Source: Phototrophicus methaneseepsis
Lineage (GTDB): Bacteria; Chloroflexota; Anaerolineae; Aggregatilineales; Phototrophicaceae
DNA length: 64,000 bases
Assembly (NCBI RefSeq): GCF_015500095.1
Contig: NZ_CP062983.1
Span: forward strand, 4,278,001-4,342,000
Reading direction: 5' to 3'
Part shown: positions 46,687 to 56,023 of the stretch, in pieces
How positions within the stretch are numbered: position 1 is the stretch's first letter
Layout of the letters: every line of letters begins with the position of its first letter
The notes under the pieces: generated by a model
Told to the model about the DNA's origin: nothing
Database searches by the model: none
The model's input: only the letters and a program-made list of their open reading frames with translations
Translations under genes and position numbers: made by a program

Positions 46687-46755
46687 AAAACCTCAGATAT
46701 CTCACTCCAAGTTTACATCTTTTTGAATGATCCCACACAAGTGAAAGGCATTAAA

Positions 46756-47459
46756 ATGAACCCCGCATACGACTGGCATGGCCGTGTCTTACAGACGGCA
46801 TTGAACGAAAAACCGAGCTTATCGCTTGATTTCTACAGTTATGGTGTGATGCTCCGCAAGCGCGAAGGCGACATGCTCACGGAATACGCCGTCGATCCGG
46901 CGCAGGTGGCAGTTGCACTCGCGTCCAAAGTCACTTCGATACAGGTTTGCTGTCCGGCGATACCCTGTTGATTCGCACGGAAGGGGTCAAGAAAACTGTC
47001 GTCGAATACCGTAAAGGACAGAAAACAGGTGTTTATCTGGAAGGTTCAAAAACCGCCTTACGAATTCCGTTGCCACCACTTTTGATGATTCGCACGACGA
47101 GTGAGGATCGCAATCCCAACTACGCTGTTTATGCTGTGAAGCGCAAACCCAAATCACTGGATGTTGCGCTCTTTCAAGCACCCTTACCGAATGTGTTTAA
47201 CTCTGGCTCGATCTGTTGGGGAACGGTGCAGCGTGTGTCAGACAACGCACTATCTGGTGCATCCCTGACAGAAGACTGGGCAATGCTCTTAGGCTCTCCC
47301 TTTGGCGATCACGCCTGTTCGGGCAAATCCAAAACGCATCGCAGTGACATTCGGCAAAAACTCATTGAACTGGAAACCAAAAGCGCACGCCGTTATCCAA
47401 CCTCCGATTTGATTCCAACTAACAAAACGCTGGCACAAATATTGGGGGATAAATCATGA
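46756..47459 (+). pseudogene. PRTRC protein B (E2-like), frameshifted
   Basis: The first frame (46756-46971) begins MNPAYDWHGRVLQ. At about 46,935 another frame takes over (FDTGLLSGDTLLIRTEG) and continues with IPLPPLLMIRT, APLPNVFNSGSICWGTVQ and EDWAMLLGSPFGDH. These match the order of PRTRC B proteins, placed in a prokaryotic E2-like family; the Cys in ICWG is the likely conserved one. One base change breaks it. Its stop overlaps the next gene start by 4 nt. Confidence 0.72.
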
Positions 47460-47695
47460 GTGGCGTATTCGATCCTAATCTGTACATCAAGTCGATCACG
47501 ATTGTCGAGATTGGTGGCACTGGTGCACAGGTCGCTCGTATTGTCGGACGCATTGTTTATGACATGCAACGTTCACGCAAACATGCACCACAAATTGTCC
47601 TGATTGATCCCGATACAGTTGAAGAGAAGAATGTCGGACGGCAGCTTTTCTCGCCGTCAATGTTGGGCAAGCGTTATGGGCAGCTATATTTATAA
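47456..47695 (+). pseudogene. PRTRC ThiF-like (E1-like) protein, truncated
   Basis: Only the first 70 or so residues remain: the Rossmann start ITIVEIGGTGAQVARIVG, and VLIDPDTVEEKNVGRQLFSP, which is the adenylation-domain signature of ThiF/E1 proteins. The frame then ends in unrelated sequence (RYGQLYL). The missing C-terminal 180 residues or more appear to have been displaced by the TetR/epimerase cassette that follows. Confidence 0.72.
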
Positions 47696-47813
47696 GCTTT
47701 TGCACAGGCAACCCATTACAAGTTTCCTAACTTTTCTTAACGCTGATGATTTTGTGGTTCAAAGCAAGCGTATCTGTCGGGAAGAACTGGAGCTGTATTT
47801 ATGAACCAGCTTT

Positions 47814-48395
47814 TTACACTGGGTATTCCTGTTTGTAAAACATATCTGCCAGATTTCGGGGTGAGAGATTGTTGTCGTTTTCTAACCACCAGGTGAGAAC
47901 TTGTAGCAACGCTCCAGCGAGATAATTTGCTTTGAAATCAATTGGAACTTCCTCTTGATACGGGGTTAGTCCTTTTTCGATATCTGCTTTGATAATGGTC
48001 GCAATATAACGTGTAAAACGACGTGTGAGCGTGATATGTCCACGATCACTTAGCATGACAGCTAATAATTCGCGTTCTTTCGCAGCATAGTCAAAAATCA
48101 ACCGCAATTTCTGCTGGTGTCGATTTAAGGTTTGTACGGGTAATTCTGCTTGCAAGATTTCATTTAATTGAGAAAAGTGATCCTGCAACAATGACCATAC
48201 AATGTCATCTTTATCATTAAAGTGGACATAAAAGGTCGCACGCGCAAGATCAAGCTGATCTGTGATGTCTTGAATCGTAAGACTTTCGTACCCTTTTCTC
48301 ATCAAAAGCTCCGCAGCAGCCTTTTTTAGCGCATTCCGCGTCCGTTGTTTTCTACGTTCATAACGAGTTTCATTCTGCGCTTTCATGAGTGACAT
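47814..48395 (-). CDS. TetR-family transcriptional regulator
   Basis: 193 residues with an N-terminal TetR helix-turn-helix (AAAELLMRKGYESLTIQDIT, then ARATFYVHFNDKDDIVW). The C-terminal ligand domain is diverged. It is divergent from an SDR/epimerase gene and a symmetric operator lies between them, so it likely represses itself and that gene. Confidence 0.88.
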   Translation of the reverse strand: MSLMKAQNETRYERRKQRTRNALKKAAAELLMRKGYESLTIQDITDQLDLARATFYVHFNDKDDIVWSLLQDHFSQLNEILQAELPVQTLNRHQQKLRLIFDYAAKERELLAVMLSDRGHITLTRRFTRYIATIIKADIEKGLTPYQEEVPIDFKANYLAGALLQVLTWWLENDNNLSPRNLADMFYKQEYPV

Positions 48396-48437
48396 ACGTC
48401 AGTGAGTGACGCCCTCCCTTAATCGCTTGTTGACAAT

Positions 48438-48454
48438 AATGACACAGTGTCATT
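48438..48454. promoter_or_regulatory. TetR-type operator
   Basis: AATGACACAGTGTCATT is a perfect 8+1+8 palindrome, just downstream of a TTGACA box (48430-48435) in the 93-bp space between the divergent tetR and epimerase genes. An extra half-site AATGTCATT follows. Confidence 0.68.
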
Positions 48455-48488
48455 CAATGTCATTATATCAATAAATTGAGGGCTAAGC

Positions 48489-49460
48489 ATGAGAATCTTT
48501 GTGACGGGTGGTTCAGGCTTTGTAGGCGGATATTTAATCCCTAAACTGATTGAGGAAGGACATGATGTTGTGGCACTGGCTCGTTCCAGTCATTCACTTA
48601 AAGAAGTTGAAGCTCGGGGCGCACGAGGTGTAGCTGGTGATTTGACCGATGTCACTAGCCTTCGTGCGGCACTCCAGGGATGCGAGATCGTCGTTCATGC
48701 TGGAGCTGCTTTTGAGATGTGGGGAGATGATGAGCATTTTTATACTGTTAATGTAGAGGGGACGGAAAATCTATTAGAAGCAGCACGAGGTGGCGGTGTA
48801 CGCAGGCTGATTTACATCAGTGCCGCTTCCGTCATAGCGGATGGTAGTCCTGCAAATATGGTAGATGAAAGCTACCAGCCACGCCGGACACCTCCCGATG
48901 GATACTCAAAATCTAAGTTAGCCGCTGAGCAAAGGGTGGTGGCAGCAAATAGCCCGGAAATGACAACACTAGCACTACGTCCGCCATTCATTTGGGGTAA
49001 AGGTCACTCTATGACAGAGACCATGCGCCAGGCGGTAGCAAATGGTCGCTGGATGTGGATTGACGGTGGAAACCACCGTTTGTCTACTGTGCATGTCGAA
49101 AACTTATGTGCCGCAGTGATCTCTAGTTTGTACCAGGGCAAAGGAGGTGAGATTTATTTCATCACGGATGGTGAATCACGAAGTATTCGACAATTCCTGA
49201 CAGCCTGGATGGAAGCAGAAGGCATCAAATTGGGGTCTCGTAGCGTACCACGCTGGATGGCAGCGGTATCAGCGTCAATACTGGCTCGAATTTGGCGTTT
49301 TCTGAATCTGAAAAGCATGCCTCCAATCACTCCTTCAATGGTCACGATGATGGGCACAGAATTATCGCTACGCGACGAAAAAGCGCGTGATAACTTACAG
49401 TATCGGCATGTTTTGACAATTGATGAAGGATTGAATGCCCTCCGTAATAAACTGACTTAG
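48489..49460 (+). CDS. NAD-dependent epimerase/dehydratase (extended SDR)
   Basis: 323 residues with the NAD loop GGSGFVGGYL at the N-terminus, VVHAGA near residue 73 and a YSKSK catalytic motif near 143 preceded by Ser residues (YISAASV). It resembles sterol/flavonol-type SDRs (3-beta-HSD-like). The substrate is unknown. Controlled probably by the divergent TetR gene. Intact, with a terminator following. Confidence 0.85.
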   Translation: MRIFVTGGSGFVGGYLIPKLIEEGHDVVALARSSHSLKEVEARGARGVAGDLTDVTSLRAALQGCEIVVHAGAAFEMWGDDEHFYTVNVEGTENLLEAARGGGVRRLIYISAASVIADGSPANMVDESYQPRRTPPDGYSKSKLAAEQRVVAANSPEMTTLALRPPFIWGKGHSMTETMRQAVANGRWMWIDGGNHRLSTVHVENLCAAVISSLYQGKGGEIYFITDGESRSIRQFLTAWMEAEGIKLGSRSVPRWMAAVSASILARIWRFLNLKSMPPITPSMVTMMGTELSLRDEKARDNLQYRHVLTIDEGLNALRNKLT

Positions 49461-49484
49461 TCCTTGATTATCCGTAACTGATTC

Positions 49485-49510
49485 AAAAGCTCTCAAAACG
49501 AGAGCTTTTT
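49485..49510 (+). terminator. Intrinsic terminator after the epimerase
   Basis: 10-bp perfect stem (49485-49494 with 49500-49509), loop AAAAC, T-run. Confidence 0.88.
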
Positions 49511-49666
49511 ACATTTCTGCTCCTTTAGGTCAGCAAAAATAAGCCAGTCGCACCGCAATGACTTAAATCCAGCATTGAACATGACTGATCTTGAATCGTC
49601 AGCAATCCTCCCTCAAGCTGAGGTTTTTTTGATTCCTAATATCTTCCAATGAAGGAGTTTACAGTA

Positions 49667-50035
49667 ATGTCTCATCAGCTCTCTCTGTTTCCGGTTTATA
49701 CCCCTAACCTACCGGAAGACGCATCGGATGCGCTGACCTTACTTCGTAATGGAGCGACACTCGTGCTATCCGTTTCAGGTGGTGAAGATTCCGATGCGAT
49801 GTCCCACCATCTGCTTGATTTACGCCAATCCGAAGGCTGGTCAGGTGATGTCTGCATGGTTCATGCCGATCTGGGTGCGCGTGTTGAGTGGCAACAAACG
49901 CCCATGTATATAGAGGAACTCGCTCAACGAAAAGGTGTACGCCTGCATGTTGTTCGGTGGACACATGGCGATCTCATTGACCGCATCTGGCAACGTTACT
50001 ACAAAGACCCATCCCGTCCATGTTGGCCGATATGA
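49667..50035 (+). pseudogene. PAPS-reductase-like PP-loop protein, truncated
   Basis: The PP-loop SGGEDSDAM near residue 40 and VHADLGARVEW near 67 mark the phosphoadenosine-phosphosulfate reductase/DndC-like family, which also occurs on phages and plasmids. ATG 49667 has a GGAG site. The frame ends at residue 122 (PSRPCWPI), before the second half of the domain, and a different gene frame follows, so it is truncated. Confidence 0.65.
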
Positions 50036-50318
50036 AGCGATGGATGTCCTACATGCTTCTGTTTCCTGTGCCAATGGCGTGCATGGCTGGCGTGGACGCA
50101 TGGCATATGATTTGCTGGCAGCATCCGACTATCTCACTCAGACAGCCGTTCAACTGCTGATACATGGCAATCTGTCCTACATCCGCGAGAAACTTCATCT
50201 AGGATTGAGACGTATCGTGGGCGCATTGCACGAGGGTATTCGCCATAGTGAGTGTCCAGAATTGTTCGATTCTCAGAAGATTGAATTCTCCGCCCAAAAT
50301 CATTCACATAATGACTAA
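50029..50318 (+). pseudogene. C-terminal fragment of an unidentified protein
   Basis: Without its own start, this frame reads RYEAMDVLHASVSCANGVHG, AASDYLTQTAVQLLIHG and LHLGLRRIVGALHEGIRH, a protein-like helical sequence. It meets the PP-loop gene in another frame at about 50,030. It is probably the tail of another backbone gene joined by deletion. Confidence 0.5.
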
Positions 50319-50785
50319 TGCTCATTAATGCCTTTAGGAAAAGCATCTGTTACAAGATTAAGTTCAATTCCAAATTCAAGAAACGCTTTAGCACCAGCAA
50401 GAAGCCATGTAAAACCTCCCTTTGAATTAAGAGCATCACTTATCACTTGTTCACTATCTCCTTGAAAACCTGATTCGGTTACACTCACAAATGTTGTATT
50501 GCCTTCATAGATAGTAAAAATCCATTCAACGGTGTTGCGTGATTCGTATCCATCCCATTCGATCAAAATCCGCTTATCTTTTTCAATTTCTTTAACCACA
50601 ACTTGACTAGAAACATTATACATTTCCCAAGTCCAAGTTACTTCCTTCTGTTCATCTAATCTTCCACTACTCTTTGTGAACCAGAATTTACTTGTGATTT
50701 CAGGGTTAATAAACGCCTCAAAAACTTCAGAAATAGGTTTTCTAATAAGCATTTCAACTTTGGAATAAATCAAGTTTGTATTCAT
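50315..50785 (-). CDS. SRPBCC/AHSA1-type protein
   Basis: 156 residues with the START-like AHSA1 pattern: ISEVFEAFINPEITSKFWF at the N-terminus, a TWTWEMY strand, and a C-terminal helix (SKGGFTWLLAGAKAFLEFG). These domains bind small hydrophobic ligands. AT-rich and opposite to the backbone, so likely cargo. Confidence 0.78.
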   Translation of the reverse strand: MNTNLIYSKVEMLIRKPISEVFEAFINPEITSKFWFTKSSGRLDEQKEVTWTWEMYNVSSQVVVKEIEKDKRILIEWDGYESRNTVEWIFTIYEGNTTFVSVTESGFQGDSEQVISDALNSKGGFTWLLAGAKAFLEFGIELNLVTDAFPKGINEH

Positions 50786-51364
50786 GAGCTAGTCCTTTTA
50801 GGTGTAGTAATAACACAATCTTGGCTCATTTGTTCTGATTGTCAATATCTATTGCTTCCTAATTGTGCACATCCATCAAGCTCGTCAGTGAGATTGCCCA
50901 TTCAGCCGTTTTTGTGATTACTGCAACATCTCGATTTTGATACCAGCGATTTGTTCTGGTATCTGCGGTACCTGCTTCTACAATGCTCCCCCGAATGGCT
51001 GTTTTCGCATTCACGACTTGCTAAGCTGTTACCACGCTAACCATAACAGAAGCGCATCGACTATCCACCTGAATATCCCCTGCAAATCTTTCGCGTCAGC
51101 TATAGTGTTTTTGCGATGTAACACGCTTTGGGCTTATTCTGTCCACCATCTTTTAGGATGCCACCAGATACCACATTTGAGCTGTGTCCGACACGACGAT
51201 TGTATTCTGCACACAAATTCTTGTCTGCTGTTGAACATAGCGTACTCCTGTTTACCTCACCTGCAACATCACTCATCTCTAGTTGACGCACCCCTATAGA
51301 TACCGATTTATGTTTTCCATGCTAGCAGGCGCGGCAGCCTTCAAAATCCGATGGATTTCCTTCA
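50786..51364. other. Non-coding stretch upstream of oriT copy 2
   Basis: About 580 bp without a credible gene; open frames here have a Cys/His/Leu-rich composition unlike proteins. It holds a perfect hairpin GATACCAG/CTGGTATC (50939-50963) and AAATCC/GGATTT just left of the oriT-like site. Likely part of the transfer origin region. Confidence 0.5.
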
Positions 51365-51425
51365 CCCATTTTTGTCTGGCTTGTGCCGTTTCTCTCAACA
51401 AAAACGGGTAGCGCCCTGTGGGTGA
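51365..51425 (+). other. oriT-like hairpin and nic motif, copy 2
   Basis: An 11-bp stem (51365-51375 with 51398-51408, one mismatch) has a 22-nt loop containing CTGGCTTGTGCCG. GGGTAGCGCCCT and then GTGGGTGA follow. RSF1010/R1162 has a hairpin followed by GGTAAGTGCGCCCT, and this is a close parallel. It lies directly before the relaxase gene, where an oriT is expected. Confidence 0.62.
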
Positions 51426-51966
51426 ATTCTGCCTGTTTCGCCCGCTTTACGAACGCTGGCAGGATCGCGGGATGGGATTACACTGGCGTGACATTTTCAA
51501 AAACAGTGATGAATTACAAAGTAAGCATGTACTGGCGTGGACATGGGTAGTCTCACCTGCACCTGATCTCATAGCACTCGTTCCCGAAAACCAGCGACGT
51601 GATTTTGTCTGCGACCTCACCGAGAAGGTTGTTGAGGACTACTACATTGAACGTGGTTTTACTGTGCCGGAATACAACTACATCCTGCATGATCGACAAA
51701 CAGATGAAGAAGGTATGCAACAACTTCATACACATATCGTTCTACCTGGAACAGCACCATCTGTTGCGGAGCGCCTGCCTGTCTACAACAACAAAGAGCG
51801 TGGACATGATGCCTTATTTCGAGATGTGGCTACCCGTCATTTTTCAGAGATGCTGGACGATATTGTTGGAACGGAATGGCGTATCCATCGCGAAGAAGAT
51901 CCTGAACTGGAACAATCTACGATTAAAAACCCCAACGATTTGGACGCATGGTTCGGACGAGATTAA
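51418..51966 (+). CDS. Relaxase-like protein (MobL/MOBQ-like)
   Basis: 182 residues. LQLHTHIVLPG-type metal motif HTHIVLPG near residue 106 and a preceding VEDYYIERGFTVPEYNYILHDR segment fit the HUH-type relaxase fold of mobilisation proteins. A nucleophile Tyr is not certain. At this length it is short for a relaxase and may have lost an N-terminal part. GTG 51418 lies inside the nic motif; ATG 51472 is an alternative start. The coupling protein gene starts 12 bp later. Confidence 0.6.
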   Translation: MGEFCLFRPLYERWQDRGMGLHWRDIFKNSDELQSKHVLAWTWVVSPAPDLIALVPENQRRDFVCDLTEKVVEDYYIERGFTVPEYNYILHDRQTDEEGMQQLHTHIVLPGTAPSVAERLPVYNNKERGHDALFRDVATRHFSEMLDDIVGTEWRIHREEDPELEQSTIKNPNDLDAWFGRD

Positions 51967-51978
51967 AGGAGAGAGTAC

Positions 51979-53982
51979 ATGCTGTATTGGTTATTCACAG
52001 ATGGACGCGGATTTCTCAGCAGCCTGATTACACCACTTCTATGCTTGAGTTTATTCATGCCACTCTTCGTCAGTGCAATAATAGGTGCAGGTATCCAGCG
52101 CAGCAGCCAAGTAACGGGCGATTCAGGTTGGAAGCACACAGCTAAGTGGGTGACAATCGCTACCGTGTTGTTAGCGGTGACAACCGTTTATCTCATGCTC
52201 GTGAGTGATATGGCAATCCAACCTATACGTGGAAAATCAACAGCGAACAGCTTTATTCGCCTGCTGGTCGGTGGACCCGAAAACATCCATCATATGCGGT
52301 TGTTCATGTTTGGCATGATGCTGGGTTTCCTCTGGATGATTGTCACAATCGGCTTGCAGAGTGGTCTGAAAAATGGTGGTTGGCTACGTGAACGGGTAGA
52401 TCGTCTAAGGACACCACGTGTGAAACGTGGCGCATTGGGTTCATCCCACTTTTGCAGCCAGTGCGAATACAAACGCTTTCGTCGAGAAGATCCCGAAGGT
52501 TTGATCCTGCTCGGTGCGTTCTGGGGTGAAAACAAACAGCGACTTGATCTGGGAACAGGACGTTTCTGCCTGGGTGGAGAGGATATTGCACGCGGTATCC
52601 TGACGTTAGGTGGTCCGGGCTCCGGTAAGACACAGGGAATTATCCTGCCTGCCATTGCTGATCGTATGTTGTCTGGGCATTCACTGGTGGTTGCCGATCC
52701 ACAGGGTGAAATTACCGCTCATGTTTTGAAATATGCGGCTGTTACCCGTCATCTAGTCGTCGTTCATGATCCCACATCAACCATTGGTCCGCGCTATAAC
52801 CTCGCTGAGGGAATTGATAACGTATCGGATGCCCGCGCCATTGCCGATGTGCTTGTACCATCCGCACAGGGTGATAACAAGTTCTGGACAGATAGTGCCG
52901 CCGCATTGCTAGCTGCCTGTCTGATTCGCTTTCCCAATCTTGGCGAAATCTACAATGCCATGAATGACCTCAAGGCACTGGCGCAGAAACTTGCTGAGAA
53001 AAAAGACGATGCTGCACTGCTGGCAAATAGCTTCATCGCTTCTGTGGGTTCAGATGGCAAAGTGGCATCCAATGTGGTGGCAACCTTAGCGACTGCTCTC
53101 ACCGGATGGGCTTCTACCGAAGTGCGTGACAACACGGCTGCTTCTGACTTCGATGCTGAGTTGATTGTCGAACAGCCAACAGTTGTTGTATTGACCTATC
53201 CGGGTAGGATGCGAGCGGTGTATGCCTCCTATCTTGGTGCAACTCTCCGTAAAGTGATGCTTGATCTGGATACCATTGGTGAACGCAACAAAGGCCCCCT
53301 CCCGATGCCTGTTGGTGTCATCCTCGATGAGTTCCCTACACTTGGCAAGCTGGATTCGCTGGTTGCCGATGTCAATCTTGTGCGTAAACGTCGCATTTCC
53401 ATTTTGATTGGCGCACAGACCAAAGGGCAGTTCCACATGATTTATGGCAGTGAAGGCACACAGGCATTGTTCACAGGTCTAGCGACGCAGGTGATTTATG
53501 GTGGTTGCGATGCCGATACCACCGAGTTTTATAGCAAGGCAAGTGGAACAGCAACTACCGATGCTAACGCCGATGATCCCAATAGCCATCTGCGTCAGCG
53601 CCCATTGCTAACTGTCGATGAAGTGATTACACCACAAGTCGGTAACTGCACCATCTTCGCACGGTACGTCGAGGCAGGATTTGCCACACAGGTTGTCTTG
53701 AATGCACGACTGACTCGTTTCTATGAACGGCAGGACTGGAAACAGCATCTCAAAGCAGGTGAGAGTACCACCCCATTGCTCTTGGAACGTGGAATATCTC
53801 TCAAGATTGAACCACTACCCTTACACCAAGAGGAAGTAAAGCGAGACAAACTACGTGAAGCTGCTCAATCTGCAATGGACAAAGCGGTTGAACACGCTGG
53901 CAATGTGCAGTTCACAGGCTTATCAACCATGCGCCGTAATTTTGAAGAACGGAAGGAACTGATGGAGGTCATAGAAACATGA
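51979..53982 (+). CDS. Type IV coupling protein (VirD4/TraG family)
   Basis: 667 residues. Three or four N-terminal membrane helices (to about residue 125) are followed by the ATPase. Walker A is LGGPGSGKTQG near residue 214, then VVADPQGE, and Walker B is VILDEFPTLGKLDSL near 450. QTKGQFHMIYG near 478 is also conserved. T4CPs recruit the relaxase-DNA complex to the secretion channel. Intact, preceded by GGAGAG, and overlaps the HU gene by 4 nt. Confidence 0.9.
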   Translation: MLYWLFTDGRGFLSSLITPLLCLSLFMPLFVSAIIGAGIQRSSQVTGDSGWKHTAKWVTIATVLLAVTTVYLMLVSDMAIQPIRGKSTANSFIRLLVGGPENIHHMRLFMFGMMLGFLWMIVTIGLQSGLKNGGWLRERVDRLRTPRVKRGALGSSHFCSQCEYKRFRREDPEGLILLGAFWGENKQRLDLGTGRFCLGGEDIARGILTLGGPGSGKTQGIILPAIADRMLSGHSLVVADPQGEITAHVLKYAAVTRHLVVVHDPTSTIGPRYNLAEGIDNVSDARAIADVLVPSAQGDNKFWTDSAAALLAACLIRFPNLGEIYNAMNDLKALAQKLAEKKDDAALLANSFIASVGSDGKVASNVVATLATALTGWASTEVRDNTAASDFDAELIVEQPTVVVLTYPGRMRAVYASYLGATLRKVMLDLDTIGERNKGPLPMPVGVILDEFPTLGKLDSLVADVNLVRKRRISILIGAQTKGQFHMIYGSEGTQALFTGLATQVIYGGCDADTTEFYSKASGTATTDANADDPNSHLRQRPLLTVDEVITPQVGNCTIFARYVEAGFATQVVLNARLTRFYERQDWKQHLKAGESTTPLLLERGISLKIEPLPLHQEEVKRDKLREAAQSAMDKAVEHAGNVQFTGLSTMRRNFEERKELMEVIET

Positions 53983-54275
53983 GTTTGAATAAAAACAAGA
54001 TGGTGCGTGAAATCGGACGACGTACCCGCCTGAAAAATCGGGATGTGCAATTGGTTTTAGAAGCACTCGTTGATGTATGGACAGAAGAACTGGTCGCTGG
54101 TGGTCGTATTGAGCTAGAAAACTTTCTCGTTCTTGAAGTAAAAGATTTGGATCGTGGAGAACATCCTGGCTATCTTCAATCTGGAGGTAATCAATATAAA
54201 GCACCTCGATATGCCAAAAGAGTTATAGTGAAAGCAAGCAAATCAATTCGTGCGAAGCTAAAAGGTGAGAAATAA
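53979..54275 (+). CDS. HU/IHF-family DNA-bending protein
   Basis: 98 residues with the HU pattern: MVREIGRRTRLKNRDVQLVLEAL, then GGRIELENFLVLEVKDL. The DNA arm region is altered (GGNQYKAPRYAKRVIVKAS). Coupled to the T4CP gene, it probably assists relaxosome assembly at oriT. Confidence 0.85.
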   Translation: MSLNKNKMVREIGRRTRLKNRDVQLVLEALVDVWTEELVAGGRIELENFLVLEVKDLDRGEHPGYLQSGGNQYKAPRYAKRVIVKASKSIRAKLKGEK

Positions 54276-54308
54276 CATGGGATTTTGAAAGTGTGAAATA
54301 GTCTATAG

Positions 54309-54551
54309 TTAATCTGGCAAGTGGAATCGGAAACTTTTTAATATTTCTTGGATTGCCATAACATGACTGCATGTACCTTGTCTACTAAAGAATTCACAGG
54401 TACATGACCATTTACCATTCTCGAATTGTATACATCTAATGTCATGAGTTGATTCCATTTCAACCTCAAGATTAAGAAACTTGAATCGTTCAGGTTGCTT
54501 ACTATAAGCTTCAGCTTTTTTTCGTTTTTTTGCTAATTCATCATTTGTCAT
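54309..54551 (-). CDS. SWIM zinc-finger protein
   Basis: 80 residues. CTCEFFSRQGTCSHVMAI is a complete SWIM motif (CxC, then CxH). The N-terminus is basic. SWIM domains bind DNA or proteins. It lies 22 bp after the NTPase gene on the same strand. Confidence 0.8.
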   Translation of the reverse strand: MTNDELAKKRKKAEAYSKQPERFKFLNLEVEMESTHDIRCIQFENGKWSCTCEFFSRQGTCSHVMAIQEILKSFRFHLPD

Positions 54552-54573
54552 GACAGCGCATTACCGTTCTAGG

Positions 54574-55122
54574 TCACTCGGAAAGGGTATTGGACATAAC
54601 CCATTTTACTACTGATTGCATTATATCTGAGCGATTTTGCTCTGTAAGTGTGACAAGCCTAACTTGAGGGTGAGCCTTTATCTTATCTGCAAAATTATGC
54701 TCTCGCTCAACTATGGTTCCCAAAATGTGAATGTTTTCGCGTTGAAGAATCCGAGTTATCATAGTTTGAAACTCCTTGCTAAACAACTCCATTGGGCCAA
54801 TTTCATCAATAATGATTAACTGACGATGCTCCACTGCTTCTTCTACTGAAGGAATTGCAAGGGAGTTTACTGTATCTATATTAACTTTATACGATCCAAA
54901 ACTGACCTGATTTTCAAAATTAACATTTGGTAGTTTTGTTGCCAAAAGACCTGTTTTACCATCAAGTGTCACAATCTCGAAGCCAACTCGAACCCCATTG
55001 TCTCGTATCTCACGCGTATAGAATCCACCCACGTCTGGAAATCTATCCAAAATTGTTTTAATGAGCGTTGTTTTTCCAACACCAGGTTTACCCGTAACTA
55101 AAATTACATTCTTCTCTGTCAT
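54574..55122 (-). CDS. THEP1-type nucleoside-triphosphatase
   Basis: 182 residues. Walker A is VTGKPGVGKTTLI at the N-terminus, Walker B is LIIIDEIGPMELFS near residue 107, and GGFYTREIRDNGVRVGFEIV near 32 is characteristic of the NTPase_1/THEP1 family. Members hydrolyse NTPs; their biological role is poorly defined. It is 13 bp from the upstream membrane protein gene, so the three minus-strand genes at 54309-55915 look like one operon. Confidence 0.85.
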   Translation of the reverse strand: MTEKNVILVTGKPGVGKTTLIKTILDRFPDVGGFYTREIRDNGVRVGFEIVTLDGKTGLLATKLPNVNFENQVSFGSYKVNIDTVNSLAIPSVEEAVEHRQLIIIDEIGPMELFSKEFQTMITRILQRENIHILGTIVEREHNFADKIKAHPQVRLVTLTEQNRSDIMQSVVKWVMSNTLSE

Positions 55123-55135
55123 AATCGCCTACAAA

Positions 55136-55906
55136 CTAATTGCTATTTTCCCACATATGCTTGAACTGATTAACAAAGTAAAGGTATGTTTCTGGTTCTT
55201 CAGTGAATGTAATGGGGAACTGTCTTTTCTCAGTGAACGGTGTTCTAAATCCGGCTAATCGAACCATGCCCTTACGTTTGGAAGTATCCATAGCTTCTGG
55301 ATCAGCCAATACAGATGTTAAGTCAAGTGGATAATTGATACGCCGAATTTCCAACCGACCAGATGCATTAATAATTTCACTCTTAAGCATCTCTATACGC
55401 ATGGCAGCGTCGTTCTGCCTAGATGACATTGCCGTATAGTTCTTGACATCCGGATTACGCAAGGCAAGCTCTTCAACGACATTCTTTTCCATGCTAACCA
55501 ATATAACTTTGACCACGCCACCACTTTTGATAAATTCTCTCAGTTTTCCGGGTTGTTCTAATAAAAGAGACCCTGTTTCTTGTATAAGCCAAATCTCTTC
55601 TGTTGCTAGGTAAAGAATTTGTCTATCAAACTCAACATTGCTTCTCTGAAAGAACGCATCTGCGTTAGGTTTACTTCCTAGCGCATTAAGTGTGGAATCA
55701 AGCTTTTGTATCTTAGATTGCAGAGTTTCACGGGCACTTCGATCTCGAATAATACTAGCTGCTAAAAGAGCCAAAGTTGTTGCAATAGCAGGTAGAAGTG
55801 CTTCGTTCATGACACCAAAAATACCAAAAATTGCTGCAACTATACTGAGGGAAATGGCAAGTATAGTGTCAATATTATTTAAAATAAAAACCCAGTATTT
55901 CTTCAT
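55136..55906 (-). CDS. Membrane-anchored protein of unknown function
   Basis: About 256 residues. Two N-terminal hydrophobic helices (VFILNNIDTILAISLSIV, then a second near residue 35) are followed by a short coiled segment and a cytoplasmic domain with EEIWLIQETGSLLLEQPG, VVKVILVSME and TYLYFVNQFKHMW. This domain order recalls PLD-like DUF5919-type tails, without a visible HKD motif. First gene of the three-gene minus-strand operon. Its ATG was chosen at 55906 rather than 55915. Confidence 0.6.
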   Translation of the reverse strand: MKKYWVFILNNIDTILAISLSIVAAIFGIFGVMNEALLPAIATTLALLAASIIRDRSARETLQSKIQKLDSTLNALGSKPNADAFFQRSNVEFDRQILYLATEEIWLIQETGSLLLEQPGKLREFIKSGGVVKVILVSMEKNVVEELALRNPDVKNYTAMSSRQNDAAMRIEMLKSEIINASGRLEIRRINYPLDLTSVLADPEAMDTSKRKGMVRLAGFRTPFTEKRQFPITFTEEPETYLYFVNQFKHMWENSN

Positions 55907-56023
55907 AATTTGCACCTGTTGTTTTTAGAGAAGAAATGTTTTTTCTCGCTTACTAAATAGTTTCATCGTTAAAAAACTCTACACCTTCACAACAAAAAGG
56001 AGTGTGAAGGTATAGCAAGTTTA

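Noticed and set aside
50937-51299. 120-codon Cys/His-rich open frame
   Set aside because: Odd composition (Cys, His, Leu, Ser), no domain, and it overlaps hairpins of the probable transfer origin region.
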